DNA of 64,000 nt from Apium graveolens (taxonomy: Eukaryota > Streptophyta > Magnoliopsida > Apiales > Apiaceae): positions 27,826,980 to 27,890,979 of the forward strand of contig NC_133648.1 in assembly GCF_009905375.1 (NCBI RefSeq), written 5' to 3'. The notes beneath the pieces were generated by a model. The model saw only the letters and a list, made by a program, of their open reading frames with translations, did not search any database and was not told the DNA's origin. Below, one piece after another: positions 46,359-57,266 of the stretch (positions are counted from its first letter, which is position 1; each line of letters begins with the position of its first letter). A program made the position numbers and the translations under genes.

Positions 46359-47325
46359 TGTTAGTCCCTAACAATGCAACAAGAATTACAGAAGGGGGGT
46401 TGAATGGAATTCTTGAAACTTTTTCTGAATTATAAAATGTTCTAACTTAAGATATATATGACAGTGTTTTGATTTGCAAAGTGCGGAATGACAAGTTAAA
46501 TATGAATCAAAACACAAAGTAATAATATAAAAAGTCTTTAAAACTTTCTGGTGGATTTGAATGTATCCACCAGATATATATATATACAAATGAGAACAAC
46601 TAAACTTACAGAGAAATGCTAAGGATACAGCTTACAAATGTTTCTCTGAGAAAAATACTTGCTTAGTCTTGTTGTTGTTCTACTTGCCACTCTTGGTTTA
46701 TATATCACCAAGATTACACAGTAATAAGACAAGATAATAAAACAAAACCTATCAAGTCTAATACTATGCTGCTTCACTACTCTATTCCAGCATCTTTGAA
46801 TATCTTCATAATAGCATGGAAATGGCAATGCTTCTTTGTTCTCAAACACCCAGTTGAATAGGCTCCCACGTTCCTTTTGCATACACTCGACGCATGTGAC
46901 TGTGTTTTCACTGTCAACAGATATTTGAATTGATTATCCGTCGGGTACATGATCATCCGTCGGGTAGCTTTGTTGATCATCTGTCGGGTAGCTATTTAGC
47001 ACTTGACTTCATTTCATTTATGCAGAATTACAAGACATCATAAATGTACAATTAATCAACCTATTCTGCATATCTAATTAAAGTCAACGTGACTTATATG
47101 CTACTACAGAATCTATACAAAGGTGTATGCAGAAATGTGCTACATGACTTATTCTTACATAAGCTACTCACTCGATGGATGTCAAATCATCATCCGTCGG
47201 GACTATATTGAGTCATCCGTCATGACTATATTTGCTTATCCATCGAGTGCTACATTTTTCACTAAGTTAAATCTACTAAGGTGTTTTGTTAATGAAATCA
47301 TCAAGTTCACAACATATACACAACA
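46359..47325 (-). repeat. 5' LTR of copia element B
   Basis: 967 bp, TGTTAGTCCC...TACACAACA. It carries the stem-loop 46548-46573, TATA at 46695-46709 and motif copies near 46936-46990 and 47172-47250. It lacks the MITE and shows its empty site. Confidence 0.92.
46695..46709 (-). promoter_or_regulatory. TATA box of copia element B (5' LTR)
   Basis: Sense GGTGATATATAAACC, identical to the copies in A and in the 3' LTR of B. Confidence 0.75.
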
Positions 47326-47330
47326 GTAGC

Positions 47331-48997
47331 CCACAGTTCTTCTCATGTACTTCTTTTAAGTTCAATTTCGTTTTCCGGGGTTTCAGGAATTTCAAGTAAG
47401 GAATCACGAACTACTTCTTGCATAAAGTCCTTACAATCGGATTGAAGCTCCAAATCTTTTCCAACATTTTTCATTTTCCCATGGCATCGTCGGGTCACCG
47501 ACTAGTTTCGAGTTGAGTCCCCTAGGCAACAATTCCTCACTCATATCGGTGCTAGCAGTTTTTTATTAGTTTTTGGGTCTTCGGGACTTAGAAGTATAAA
47601 CTTCCCATGCAACTTTCTATTTAATAGGCAACGGCCATCATGCTTTCCTCCCACAGGATGCAGCACTCATTAAATTGAGTCATGGCTTCACAAGTCTCTC
47701 ATATTTTGTTGTTTTCCCATACATCATTTTGAATTCCATATTTACTTCACCAACATTGAGTCTCCACGAAATTTTGAGGTTCTTGACCCTCGGGGTTTCA
47801 GCTAAGACAATTCTGGCCACCAAGGCCTCATACTTGTTTTCTTTGTTCATCATTTGAGAAATCCAATATCAAGACAAATTCTATCATAGATCTATCATAA
47901 TCTTGCACTAATTATTTTTATTTTTGACGATCCATCAAAATAAAGAACCGAATATCACTTGAGTGTCATGATTTTCCCTTATTTTCATATTTCCTTTCCC
48001 TCATGAGGTATCTCTTCCTACCCCCGACTTCTTGGTTGTCAATGGGGCATTTAACCATGAAGTTAATAAAATCTTGAACCTTAAACATGGTCCATATTTA
48101 TAAAGAATTTGCAAGGCTCAGTTGTCCACTTAAACAACTTTCCCCTAGCCTCAGGGCTGTGCATTCTGCCCCCCGGGGGCTAGTTTTTTAATAGTACACA
48201 CTCAAAAATACAATTTAATTTCCTCGCATCGTGGTCATGGCTAATGCGGACTTCTTAATACTGGAGTTATTCACATAAAACTTCACTGTCATAGGAGGTG
48301 GGTTGATGAACCTCCATGTCTTTTCTCACCGGGACAAATCTTAATTACGCAATTTAGTTCTCCGTGTATAGATTCAGTACTTATTCGGGTGTTCCGGTCA
48401 CCTGCTTCTTTAATTCCTCAAAGATTACCTTGTTTTTATCAGTCCATGAAGAGTCCTTTACTTTCTTCAATACCGTGAAGAAGGGTAAACACTTGTCACT
48501 GGATTTGGAGATGAACCTCTCCTCAATTGCACTCTATGTTCTGAATGAAAGATGAAGGTTCCATAACCAGGATTCTTATCAATATTGGCCTTGATTCCCC
48601 ACTCAGAGATGTGCCCAAAAATTTCCAGATCCTACCTTGAAGGCACACCTTGTAGGATTTAACATCATTTTGTGGTGCATCAGCACTTCAAATGCCTCTC
48701 AGAGGTGTTTCATGTATCCTGCCTTGTCTTGGCTCTTAATTCTATTATATTGTAGACTCTCATGATCTTTCAATAGAGATGCTCAAAAAATTATACTTTC
48801 TAACCTTTAGTAGGTTGCATCTAATTCCTCAATATAAAAGTAGCACAAAAGATACATAATATTACAAAGTTAATGAGGAGTGGTACCTTAGGAATGTCGT
48901 CCTTATAATTAGCTTATTATTTTGTGGTTTCTCGCCTGCCAAGGGCAAAAATTCTTCTTCGTATTTCTCACTGTACTTCGGTTACCATCATTATCGG
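47331..48997 (-). pseudogene. RT, RNase H and aRNH remnants of gypsy element D
   Basis: Sense-strand blocks in order: a degraded RT catalytic region near 48740 (VYNIIELRAKTR where the family has VYIDDMLVKSR, so the Asp pair is lost); EAFEVLMHHKMMLNPTRCAF (about 48690-48630); the RT/RNase H connection RFISKSSDKCLPFF with FEELKKQVT (about 48520-48410); the end of RNase H with FINFMVKCPID and EVGG (about 48060); and an aRNH start FILMDRQK/FDGSSK-like (about 47940) with a NKYEALVARIVLAE block (about 47830). Frames change many times. E interrupts it upstream at 48998 and B downstream at 47330. The part 47331-47780 has no recognisable domain. Confidence 0.72.
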
Positions 48998-49002
48998 GTT
49001 TA

Positions 49003-49500
49003 TGTTGGGGTTAAACCCAATATGTGATATGGGCTTGGTGATACAAGACATAATTGGATTGGGTAATAATTGTATTTGGTGACAATTATTATCATAATGA
49101 GTTTGAGTAATAATTGTATGTGTTGACAATTATTATCATAATGGGAATGAGTAATAATTGTATGGGTAGACAATTATTATTGTAATCGGATTAGGTATGT
49201 CTTGTTGGCTAAGTTTTTGATGGCTATATATATATAGACATGTTATTGTTTTGATGTATGCTTAAGAGATGTAGTCGTCTTAGGTATAGTGCGAGAGATA
49301 CTTGAGCATTGGTATGCTCAAGTATTAGTTTGGGACACCATTACGGTGTTATATATTGATGTATTACCAATAATTATTTTGATTAATAATATAAGTTGGG
49401 ATGTGGGTTTTCCACGTCAAATATATTGTCGTGTGTTTGTGTGCGTACTCTTTATTGGTAGAATTGAATCTCAAATATGTGTATGTGTTTCCTCCTAACA
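49003..49500 (+). repeat. 5' LTR of element E
   Basis: 498 bp, TGTTGGGGTT...CCTCCTAACA. It has a TATA run at 49224-49236 and internal 45-bp repeats of GGTAATAATTGTATG...GACAATTATTATC (three diverged units at 49060-49180). Confidence 0.9.
49224..49236 (+). promoter_or_regulatory. TATA box of element E (5' LTR)
   Basis: CTATATATATATA, about 220 bp into the LTR. LTR2 has ACTATATATACA at the same place (near 50253). Confidence 0.6.
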
Positions 49501-49502
49501 AG

Positions 49503-49515
49503 TGGTATCAGAGCC
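49503..49515 (+). promoter_or_regulatory. Primer-binding site of element E (initiator tRNA-Met)
   Basis: TGGTATCAGAGCC, two bases after LTR1. Confidence 0.9.
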
Positions 49516-50020
49516 GTGGTTCGAGGTTCGTGATGAATTGGGTTGGAGGAACGTTTGAGGTTCAATTGGTATGGTGGAGTACGTTGATGGATTTGCTGAC
49601 AAAGTTACGTGCGGTATGGCGGTTGACTTGCACCGTGGATCAATTCGTTCGGACTCGATATGGAAGATGGAAGAGATCATTGCAATAGTTTCAATGGTTT
49701 GATGGTTGATCGACCAGGTGAGAAATTTTGGATGATACTCGTGATGTTCTTCAAAAGAGGCCGAAGGATTGTGAAAGCAAGGATCAGGTGACTCAATGCT
49801 GAAAGGAGGCACTCGTGGTTGATGCACATGATTTTGAGGATGGATATGCCGTTAGGATGAATAACGGTAGTCTGGTGTTATTGGAGGTCACTATACGGCC
49901 CTTAGTGATTCTCAAAAGTTGGAAGAACGAGATGAATGGATTCTTGTTCGAGGGGAGGCATCGGTAAACAGACGTTGATGTTTTGATGGTTACCATTCAA
50001 CCTGATCTGGAGTATTGGGT
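49516..50020 (+). other. Internal region of element E, non-coding
   Basis: Between PBS and PPT I find no gag or pol motif. The only long frame (49401-49688) crosses the LTR and PBS and is chance. A purine-rich tract and several GTG-rich words are visible. It probably keeps only packaging and priming signals. Confidence 0.65.
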
Positions 50021-50033
50021 TGCAGGGGAGGAT
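50021..50033 (+). promoter_or_regulatory. Polypurine tract of element E
   Basis: TGCAGGGGAGGAT directly before the TG of LTR2. Confidence 0.8.
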
Positions 50034-50320
50034 TGTTAGGGTTAAACCCAATATGTGATATGGGCTTGGTGATACAAGATATAATTGGATTGGGTAATAA
50101 TTGTATTTGTTGACAATTATTATCATAATGGGATTGAGTAATAATTGTATGTGTTGACAATTATTATCATAATGGGAATGAGTAATAATTGTATGGGTAG
50201 ACAATTATTATTGTAATCAGATTAGGTATGTCTTGTTGGCTAAGTTTGTGGTGACTATATATACATGGTCATGTTATTGTTTTGATGCATGCTTAAGAGA
50301 TGTAGTCGTCTGAGGTATAG

Positions 50321-51994
50321 TGTTGGATTTTAATCGCAGCGGGGGCATGGCAAAACACTTTTACACATATAAAATCCAAATAAAAGCATATAAATCGTGA
50401 ATAAAAATTCGAGGGATCAAATCTAACCTTTTAAAATAATTCGGAGACAACGATCAGAGATCCTTAGCAGTTGCTCCTCAAGTGTGAAGCACTCCACCGG
50501 TATCCACCAAGAAAATGATGTTAAGGAGGAGGAAGGAGGTGGAGAAAATTGGGTTTTCCAAACTTTTTGGGTTTTCGGGTTCGATGTGGGTTGGAATAAA
50601 ATAGGGTATATAATAGTGTATTTATAGGCAAAATTTTCAGCTGAAATTTTCCCATAAATAATATTATTATTATCCCATTTATTATTCTCATTAATAATTA
50701 AAACACCTTTTAATTATTATCCTTTTTCTAAACACTTTAGAAATAATTCTCTCTCTTGATTTAATTTCCAAAAATTAAATCCTTTAATTAATAATATTAA
50801 GAACTTTTCTTACTTAATTTATAATCAATTAAATCTCATTTAATCAATTATTAAATTTGCCAATTAATTATTTATTTCACAAATAAATAATTATTTAGCC
50901 ATTATTAATTAATTCCTCCACCATTAAATCATTCTCTTTTTATGGTGTGACCCTGTAGGTTCAATATTAAGCCGGTAGTAGAAATAAATAATAATAAAAC
51001 TATTTTATCATTATTTATATAAATTCTCTAATTTATTAAATATGATTAATTAATTAATCACATTTATTCTACATCGTGAGGGATACTTCTCAGCATATCG
51101 CGACTATCCGGATAATATGAATTCACTGCTTAGAATACCAAGAACCTATTCAGTGAATAGTTACCGTACAATAAACTCCTTCTACCCTACAATATCCCGA
51201 TTAAATACAAGGCATGGATCTCGTGTCAAGCCTATCTAATTCAATCACTTGCTTACCATTTACAATGCGTAGTTCTATGCAAATTAGAAACTCCTTTATA
51301 ATTTCATTCACTCTGGCCAGAGATTCCTGAACTAGCATAAGTGGATCAGCCTTGAACATTCGCTTCCTTCACTGGAAGGGGTAGATCCTTTATTGATCAT
51401 ACACTATCTTCGTGTACAAATTCTTATACCCAGAAGAGCCCTAATAATTGTCCCTGGAGACTAAGAACTAAACCAAAGCATAGTTCAGTGTACACAAGAT
51501 GGCTATGATGACCTCAAGTCTAAGGATACTTGTAAAACTATCACTATGTGAACAACTGCTGACACGTGAGTGAACTCCATCAGTTGTTCAGCTGTGCGAG
51601 TCATGTTCAGTGAACTTATTCTATAATAAGCACCTACATACTAGCTATAGTGTCACCACACAAATGTCTATGAGAACAGACATCCTTCATAATGAAGCAA
51701 GCATAGTATGTACCGCTCTTTGTGAATTATTAATTACCAGTTAGTAATCCTATGACCAGGAACTATTTAAGTTTAGAGTTATCATCTTTTTAGGTCTCAC
51801 TATTATGATCTCATCATAATCCATAAAAAGCTTTACTCTAAACTATGGTATATCTTATTTAAACACTTAAGTAGATAGAGCCCGTAATAAAAACAAAACA
51901 AGTCTTTTATTAATATCAATGAAATCAAAACAGATTACATAAAAGTTATTCCTAAATCCTCATACATGATTGGACTTAGGACATATTCCTTTCA
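50321..51994 (-). repeat. 3' LTR of copia element F
   Basis: 1,674 bp, TGTTGGATTT...ATTCCTTTCA. A TATA-like TATAAATA on the sense strand is at 50619-50628. The AT-rich part (50660-51060) is dominated by TTAATTAAT words. No ORF. Confidence 0.92.
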
Positions 51995-52006
51995 ATCTCC
52001 CACTTG
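51995..52006 (-). promoter_or_regulatory. Polypurine tract of copia element F
   Basis: Sense CAAGTGGGAGAT, directly before the 3' LTR. Confidence 0.75.
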
Positions 52007-52601
52007 TACTAAATCCAATCACTCTGGTATCTAATACCCATCTTGTCTTTATGACGATCAAAGTGACTTTCAGAAAGTAGCTTTGTGAGTGGGTCTGCTA
52101 TGTTGTTATGTGTGTCAACTAGAATTCAATACAATACAAGAAATGTTATCGCGCTCCCACTAACCCTTTTGTAAACGCATGGTTCATCTACGTTTTTTGA
52201 TAAAACTAAACTCTTTGATTATCTCATCAAAACGAATGTTCCATCTTTTGAGAAGCTTGCTTTAAACCATATATGGTTCGCAACAGCTTACACACTAGGT
52301 TTTCATTTCTCTTGGAAAGAAAACCATCTGGCTAATTGCCAGATCTCATAGTCGTAGTAAGCAGCAATCGCAAGCAAAATCCGAACTGATTTTAACAGGG
52401 CTACAGGTAAAAGGTTTCATCAAAGTCAATCCATTGCCTTTGTTTGAATTCTTTTGCCACAAGCATGGCCTTATAGGTCTCCACCTGGCCATCTGCTATA
52501 ATCTATCTTTTGTATACCGTATACATAGATTCCATTCTGGATTTCATGGCACTATGCCATTTCTCTGAGTCAACACTACTCATAGCCTCATTATAGGTCA
52601 C
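52007..52601 (-). pseudogene. Scraps of RT and RNase H of copia element F
   Basis: Sense order: NEAMSSVDSEKWHSAMKSRM (RT entry, about 52590-52530), LVAKEFKQRQWIDFDETF (about 52465-52410), LLRTIYGLKQAS (about 52290-52240), a jump with no catalytic YVDD, and then the RNase H tail THNNIADPLTKLLSESHFDRH (about 52110-52050). More than half of RT and nearly all of RNase H are missing. Confidence 0.8.
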
Positions 52602-53290
52602 AGGGTCATCCGTTGAAGTCCTTTAATCTATCAGTTGATACTACTTCATTTATACAAAATTACAAGGCATGAAATATTTACAATTAGCCCTTCTATTTGC
52701 ATATCCACTAGTAGTCAACATGACTTATAATTTCCCACAACTTCTAAGAATTATAACTTAAATACAGAGACTGAAATGTGCTACAATACTAAACTTATTT
52801 CTAAGTAAAGCTACTCCATCAACGGATATCCAAAGTGGTCTTATCCGTTGAGGCTACAAACACTAGATTTTTACTTAAGTATTTTATTTAACTTATCATC
52901 AAACTAATACATATATTTCTAACAATCTCCCCCTATTTATGTCTACTAGAATTGTAGTCATAAATTCAGGGTTAACTTGATGATAACAAAACACTTAATA
53001 AATATATGAGTTGAAACCAAGTAGAAATTTAAAAGTGCTGCAAAAGTGTATGTACTGAGATAGAATTGAAGATTTACATTGTTTCCAAGGGTGCTCCTTT
53101 AATCTGAGCAAATCATTTTCTTTTCCTTTGTTCCCTTATTTTCTTCCCTAGCCTCCTGTCATTTTCCTCTACTTGGAGTTGGAGTTGTCTGTAGAATTCA
53201 GCTTCATCTTCTTCACTGATATCCAACTTAGATTGCATGTCCTTGAGAGTTTCATTACTGGAAATTTTCAACAACTCATTGTCATTCTCA
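52602..53290 (-). mobile_element. Fragment G: partial 3' LTR, PPT and ORF3 end of an S3-type copia element inside F
   Basis: 52607-52924 is the inner part of an S3-family LTR with CATCCGTTGA (52607-52616), TCAACGGAT (52819-52827) and TATCCGTTGA (52842-52851), ending TTTCTAACA. Then comes a PPT (52925-52939, sense TAAATAGGGGGAGAT) and the last part of an ORF3 homologous to A and B (blocks ISSNETLKDMQ and QVEENDRRLGKKIREQRK). Both outer ends are truncated inside the parent element, with no TSD. F resumes at about 53290-53306 with RRSGRVS-type sequence. The exact right junction is uncertain by about 20 bp. Confidence 0.85.
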
Positions 53291-53305
53291 ATGACAAGGC
53301 CATCT

Positions 53306-54550
53306 TACCTCTCAGGTTGGCGAGAGACTCTCCCTGATCTATGAATGGGCTGTTCCACAAAAGGTTGTTCAGTCAGAACAGGTGTTTCCACTCGATCTGT
53401 AGTAGTTTATGCTTCTTGAACTTCATCAAGTTCAATTTTGCTCCCACTGTTTCCTTCAAGGATAAACTCCTTTTCCAAGAAGGTAGCATGTCTGGAGACA
53501 AACACCCGATGATCGGTGTAAAAGTAATACCCTAAAGTCTCTTTAGGATATCCCACAAAACTACATTTTACGGATCGATATTCCAGCTTATCTGGGTCAA
53601 CTTTCTTGACATAAGCTGGACATCCCCAAATCTTAACGTGTTTAAGACTCGGTTTTCTTTCTTTCCATATCTCATACGGAGTTTGAGGAACAGATTTGGA
53701 AGGCACCTTATTCAGTAAATATGCTGAGGTTTCCAATGCATAACCCCATAGGAATACTGGAAGATTTGCATAGCTCATCATGGACCGAACTATGTCTAAC
53801 AAAGTTCGATTTCTCCTTTCAGATACCAATCTGGAGGAGTCCACTGGGAGACTATACCATTTACTTTGAGATAATCTAGAAACTCTCCGTTCAAGTATTC
53901 ACCACCTCGATCTAATCGAAGAGTTATAATACTATGTTTGGTTGTTTCTCCACTTCATACTTATATTCTTTGAACTTTTTAAAGGCCTCAGACTAGTGTT
54001 TCATCAAACACATATCCGAATCCAGATCTATCATCTATGAAAGTAATGAAGTATGAATATCCACCCATGGCTTGCTTAGACATTGGTCCACATACATCTG
54101 TGTGTACCATTCCTAGCAAATTTGCAGCCCTCTCTCCATGTCTACTAAATGGAGACTGCAGTGCCACTATAAAGTAAGATTTTCATCATCCCTTTTCTTT
54201 TATTAGTTTGTTCAATCTGAAGCAAATTATGTCACATATATATACAGACCATTATTTAAAGCACCACGTCCATAAAGAATATTATCTCTAAGAATTGAAC
54301 ATTCATTATTCTCAATAATAAATGAAAATCCAGCCAAGTCTAACATGGGAATAATATTCCTCACAATCGAGGGAACAAAATAACAATTATTTAAAACAAT
54401 AGTCTTGCCCGTAGGCATATGTAAATGAAATGATTCTACATCTTCAGCAGCAACTCTTGCTCCATTTCCATCAGTAGAATCACCTCCTCTTCCTCAAGAG
54501 TCCTACTTCTCCTTGGTCCCTGCAACAAATTGCAGATATGAGAACCACAG
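53306..54550 (-). pseudogene. Protease and integrase of copia element F
   Basis: The protease active site reads LDTACGSHICN (about 54560-54530; normally DTGCGSHIC). A frame 54418-54227 follows. The integrase core has MVHTDVCGPM and FITFIDDRSGFGYV (about 54110-54010), [14 protein letters not shown] (about 53920-53880) and the C-terminal part 53844-53407 with [10 protein letters not shown] carrying the catalytic Glu, [19 protein letters not shown], and WGCPAYVKK. Frameshifts occur around 54490, 54200 and 53850. The IN-RT linker ends at SGRVSRQPE near 53306. Confidence 0.85.
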
Positions 54551-54557
54551 GCGGTAT

Positions 54558-55437
54558 CTAATACCCAAGTAGAAATGACATATTCACTTCTATCATGAAC
54601 ATACCTGAATCAGAAGCGGTAGTCTCACTACCCTTCTTCTTCAATTCTGCAAGGTAAACCTTGCAGTTCCTCTTCCAGTGCTCCACCTTATTACAGTGAA
54701 AGCAAACAACTTTGCTCTTGGGGTCTTCAGCTTTTGGTGGAACCGGCATTTTCTCACCTACTTTCTTCTTCTTGGAAGAGTTCCTCTTCCTTTTCTTAGG
54801 ATTGGAACCTTCACCAATTAGAAGAACAGAACTCTTCTTAGGGGGGAAAATTCGATTCCGCAGTCTTCAACATGTTGTGGAGTTCAGGCAGGCTGACATC
54901 CAACTTATTCATGTGAAAGTTCACAACAAACTGCGAGAACGAACTCGGAAGCGATTGCAAGACCAAGCCTTGGCTCAGCTCCCCATCCATGGCAAAACCA
55001 AGTTGTCCAAGACGTTCAATCAAATTGATCATCTTAAGTACAAGGTCATTCACAGATGATCCCTCAGATATCCTACAACCGAACAACTCCTTCGATATCT
55101 CATATTGAGTTGTCCTCCCCGCCACATCATACAACTCTTGTAGATGCATGAGGATAGTGTGAGCATCCATATGCTCATGTTGCTTCTGTAGCTCAATGTT
55201 CATGGAAGCTAGCATGATGCATTGAGCAACATTTGCATCATCTATCCACTTACGATACACAACATGTTCATCATTATGCGCATCGCTAGCAGGTTCAGTA
55301 GGCTTAGGTGAGTCAATCACGTATTCCAGCTTCTCAATCCTGAGAACAATTCTCAAGTTTCGAAGCCAGTCAGCATAATTAGGACCAGTCAATTTGTGAG
55401 CATCTAGTATGCTCCTGAGTGATAGTGCAGAAGACAT
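54558..55437 (-). pseudogene. gag of copia element F
   Basis: The probable start is the MSSALSLRSILDAHKLTGPN Met at 55437 (an upstream in-frame Met at 55470 is less likely). The core is open to 54838 (LQELYDVAGRTTQYEISKEL, NDLVLKMINLIERLGQLGF, LPELHNMLKTAE). A frameshift in a Lys-rich stretch leads to the CCHC knuckle CFHCNKVEHWKRNC (C16, C19, H24, C29 of the 54749-54558 frame). Confidence 0.88.
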
Positions 55438-55470
55438 AATGTATATTGTAAATCTGTAAATGATAAACAC

Positions 55471-57253
55471 ATAACAACACTTAGCAAATATTCGATTTCA
55501 TTTTAAAACACTATATGAATCGGGTCTTTATTCATAAGTGGCTCCCACTAGTTTTCCTAATTTATTCAACCCCCTACATGAAAAATTAAGCATTCATAAT
55601 GCTAGTGGGAATAGGGATCCTACATTCCATTACACGATCCCGGCTGTAGCACGAACCGCCATGTAATGTTCAATAGGCAGACAACTCTTGTCAATTACAT
55701 CTCATGTTATTCCCTAATCAAACTTTAGCCTCTTAAATAATTGAGTCTCGGCTGTAGCACGACAAACTCAATATTCTAAGTCAAGTCTAACCCAACATTC
55801 CGTACAGTTGAATCAGTCCCCAAAGGCCCACGGCTGTAGCACGTACCGACCTTTAGATTCTTATTCAATATACACATCTCTATGTAATAGACAAGTATTT
55901 CTTATTTCGAAATCAAAGCCCTCGGCTGTAGCACGAACCGACAATGATTCAAAAATAAGAACTACTTTTCTATCATGTTGGAAGGCTATGACCGACACAA
56001 GCCCGTTGTGTCATTGGCCAATTACTACTTGATATTATTTAATTTTAGAGGGATTATATTACGTTACAATCATAATCATATTATAAAAAGATTCTTCCTT
56101 TTAAATTAAATATCCCAAATCAATAATCAATAATCAGATGATTCCCAGATCGGGTGGAGCATTGTCAAGAGGCGTCACTTAATAACCCTTTCTTACAGAT
56201 AGAAATTTGTTGTTGACAGAATCATCCTTTCTCTCATATCGAAAATTCATATTCAATTATGTGTTTCATAAACACAAGAATCTCATGATTGTATTCATAA
56301 TATTATTATTAAGGTTATGAAACAATTTCACTATACTAGGTTGTCTAACAAACGCCTTATGTTTATTTAAGTTCACCTAAATCTATCATCGCATAATAAA
56401 CTAAGCATATATCACATATATAAACATGAATAAACATCAAGGTAGGCATGTTACATCATCTAGCACATAGAACTAAGCATTATACATCTCTATGTATCAC
56501 ATGAAGCATTTAAAAGCAGTTAAAACAGTTAAAAACAACTTTAAAACACTTCATGGAAATATAAACAGTTCAAAACTTTTATATAAACTAAAATTGATCA
56601 CTCCATTATATCCGTCTCGAAAAAACGAATCCAACGGTATATTGCACGCCCAAAATGGAGTTACGAAACTCCCAGAAAATCAATTTTAAAATCAACAGAC
56701 GGGCTGTAACGCATTACAGGAACGCGTTACAGGACCTGTAATGCATTCCCGTGATGCGTTACACCCCTTTTAAGCCAATAAAAGGTGTAACGCATTCTAC
56801 AAATACGCAATAGGCCTTCCCTCGCGCGTGCGCCACACGCGCCCGCCATCTACCACCTGACAGCTTCTCTGTCTTCGCTCCGTACCTGATATTCTCTGTT
56901 TCTTTCTACCTTTTGCTTGCATCACAGACTCAGACAAACAGCAGCAATATACAACAGATGTACATATACTTACAATTCATATAAATATATATAAGATTTA
57001 TTTAATTACGAATTTAATTGTAAGAACTTCAAAAATTCATAATAAAAAATCTATACATCACAAAATTATGAAAAAAAATACCCAGACGATCTACAACACT
57101 TGTAGAACCCATATCAACATTCAAAATTATTCTGAGAAACGATTTCTCATCAGACAAAATTAATCCATGATATAACTTGTAAAAATCATAATTAATTCAT
57201 ACAAGCACATAAAATTCTGAAATTTTTACCACAGATCTATGCATACAACCTAT
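55471..57253 (-). other. Long leader of copia element F with two families of short repeats
   Basis: No supported ORF between the PBS and gag. There are four copies of CGGCTGTAGCACG (55641-55658, 55748-55763, 55831-55848, 55922-55940) about 83-107 bp apart, and a cluster of GTAACGCATTAC palindrome variants (56705-56718, about 56721, 56735, 56753-56763, 56786-56797). The remainder is AT-rich. Confidence 0.75.
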
Positions 57254-57265
57254 GCTCTGATATCA
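57254..57265 (-). promoter_or_regulatory. Primer-binding site of element F (initiator tRNA-Met type, one mismatch)
   Basis: Sense TGATATCAGAGC, one change from the Met PBS TGGTATCAGAGC, one base from the 5' LTR. Confidence 0.8.
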
Positions 57266-57266
57266 A

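Larger units (their letters stand above)
20254..47325 (-). mobile_element. Copia element B: Sirevirus-like, same family as A, with nested insertions
   Basis: The LTRs are at 20254-21560 and 46359-47325 and the exact TSD is GTAGC (20249-20253 and 47326-47330). The span is 27,072 bp because it contains a MITE, two solo LTRs (S2, S3) and gypsy element C. Without them it would be close to 13 kb, like A. The order on the minus strand is 5' LTR, Met PBS, gag (interrupted by C), PR-IN-RT-RNase H, spacer (with S3), ORF3 (with S2), PPT and 3' LTR. Several sites are better preserved than in A, including the protease, knuckle 2 and the ORF3 N-terminus. It is inserted in D. Confidence 0.93.

Noticed and set aside
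49401..49688. ORF of 95 codons in element E
   Set aside because: It runs across the LTR end and the PBS and has no similarity to gag; chance frame.
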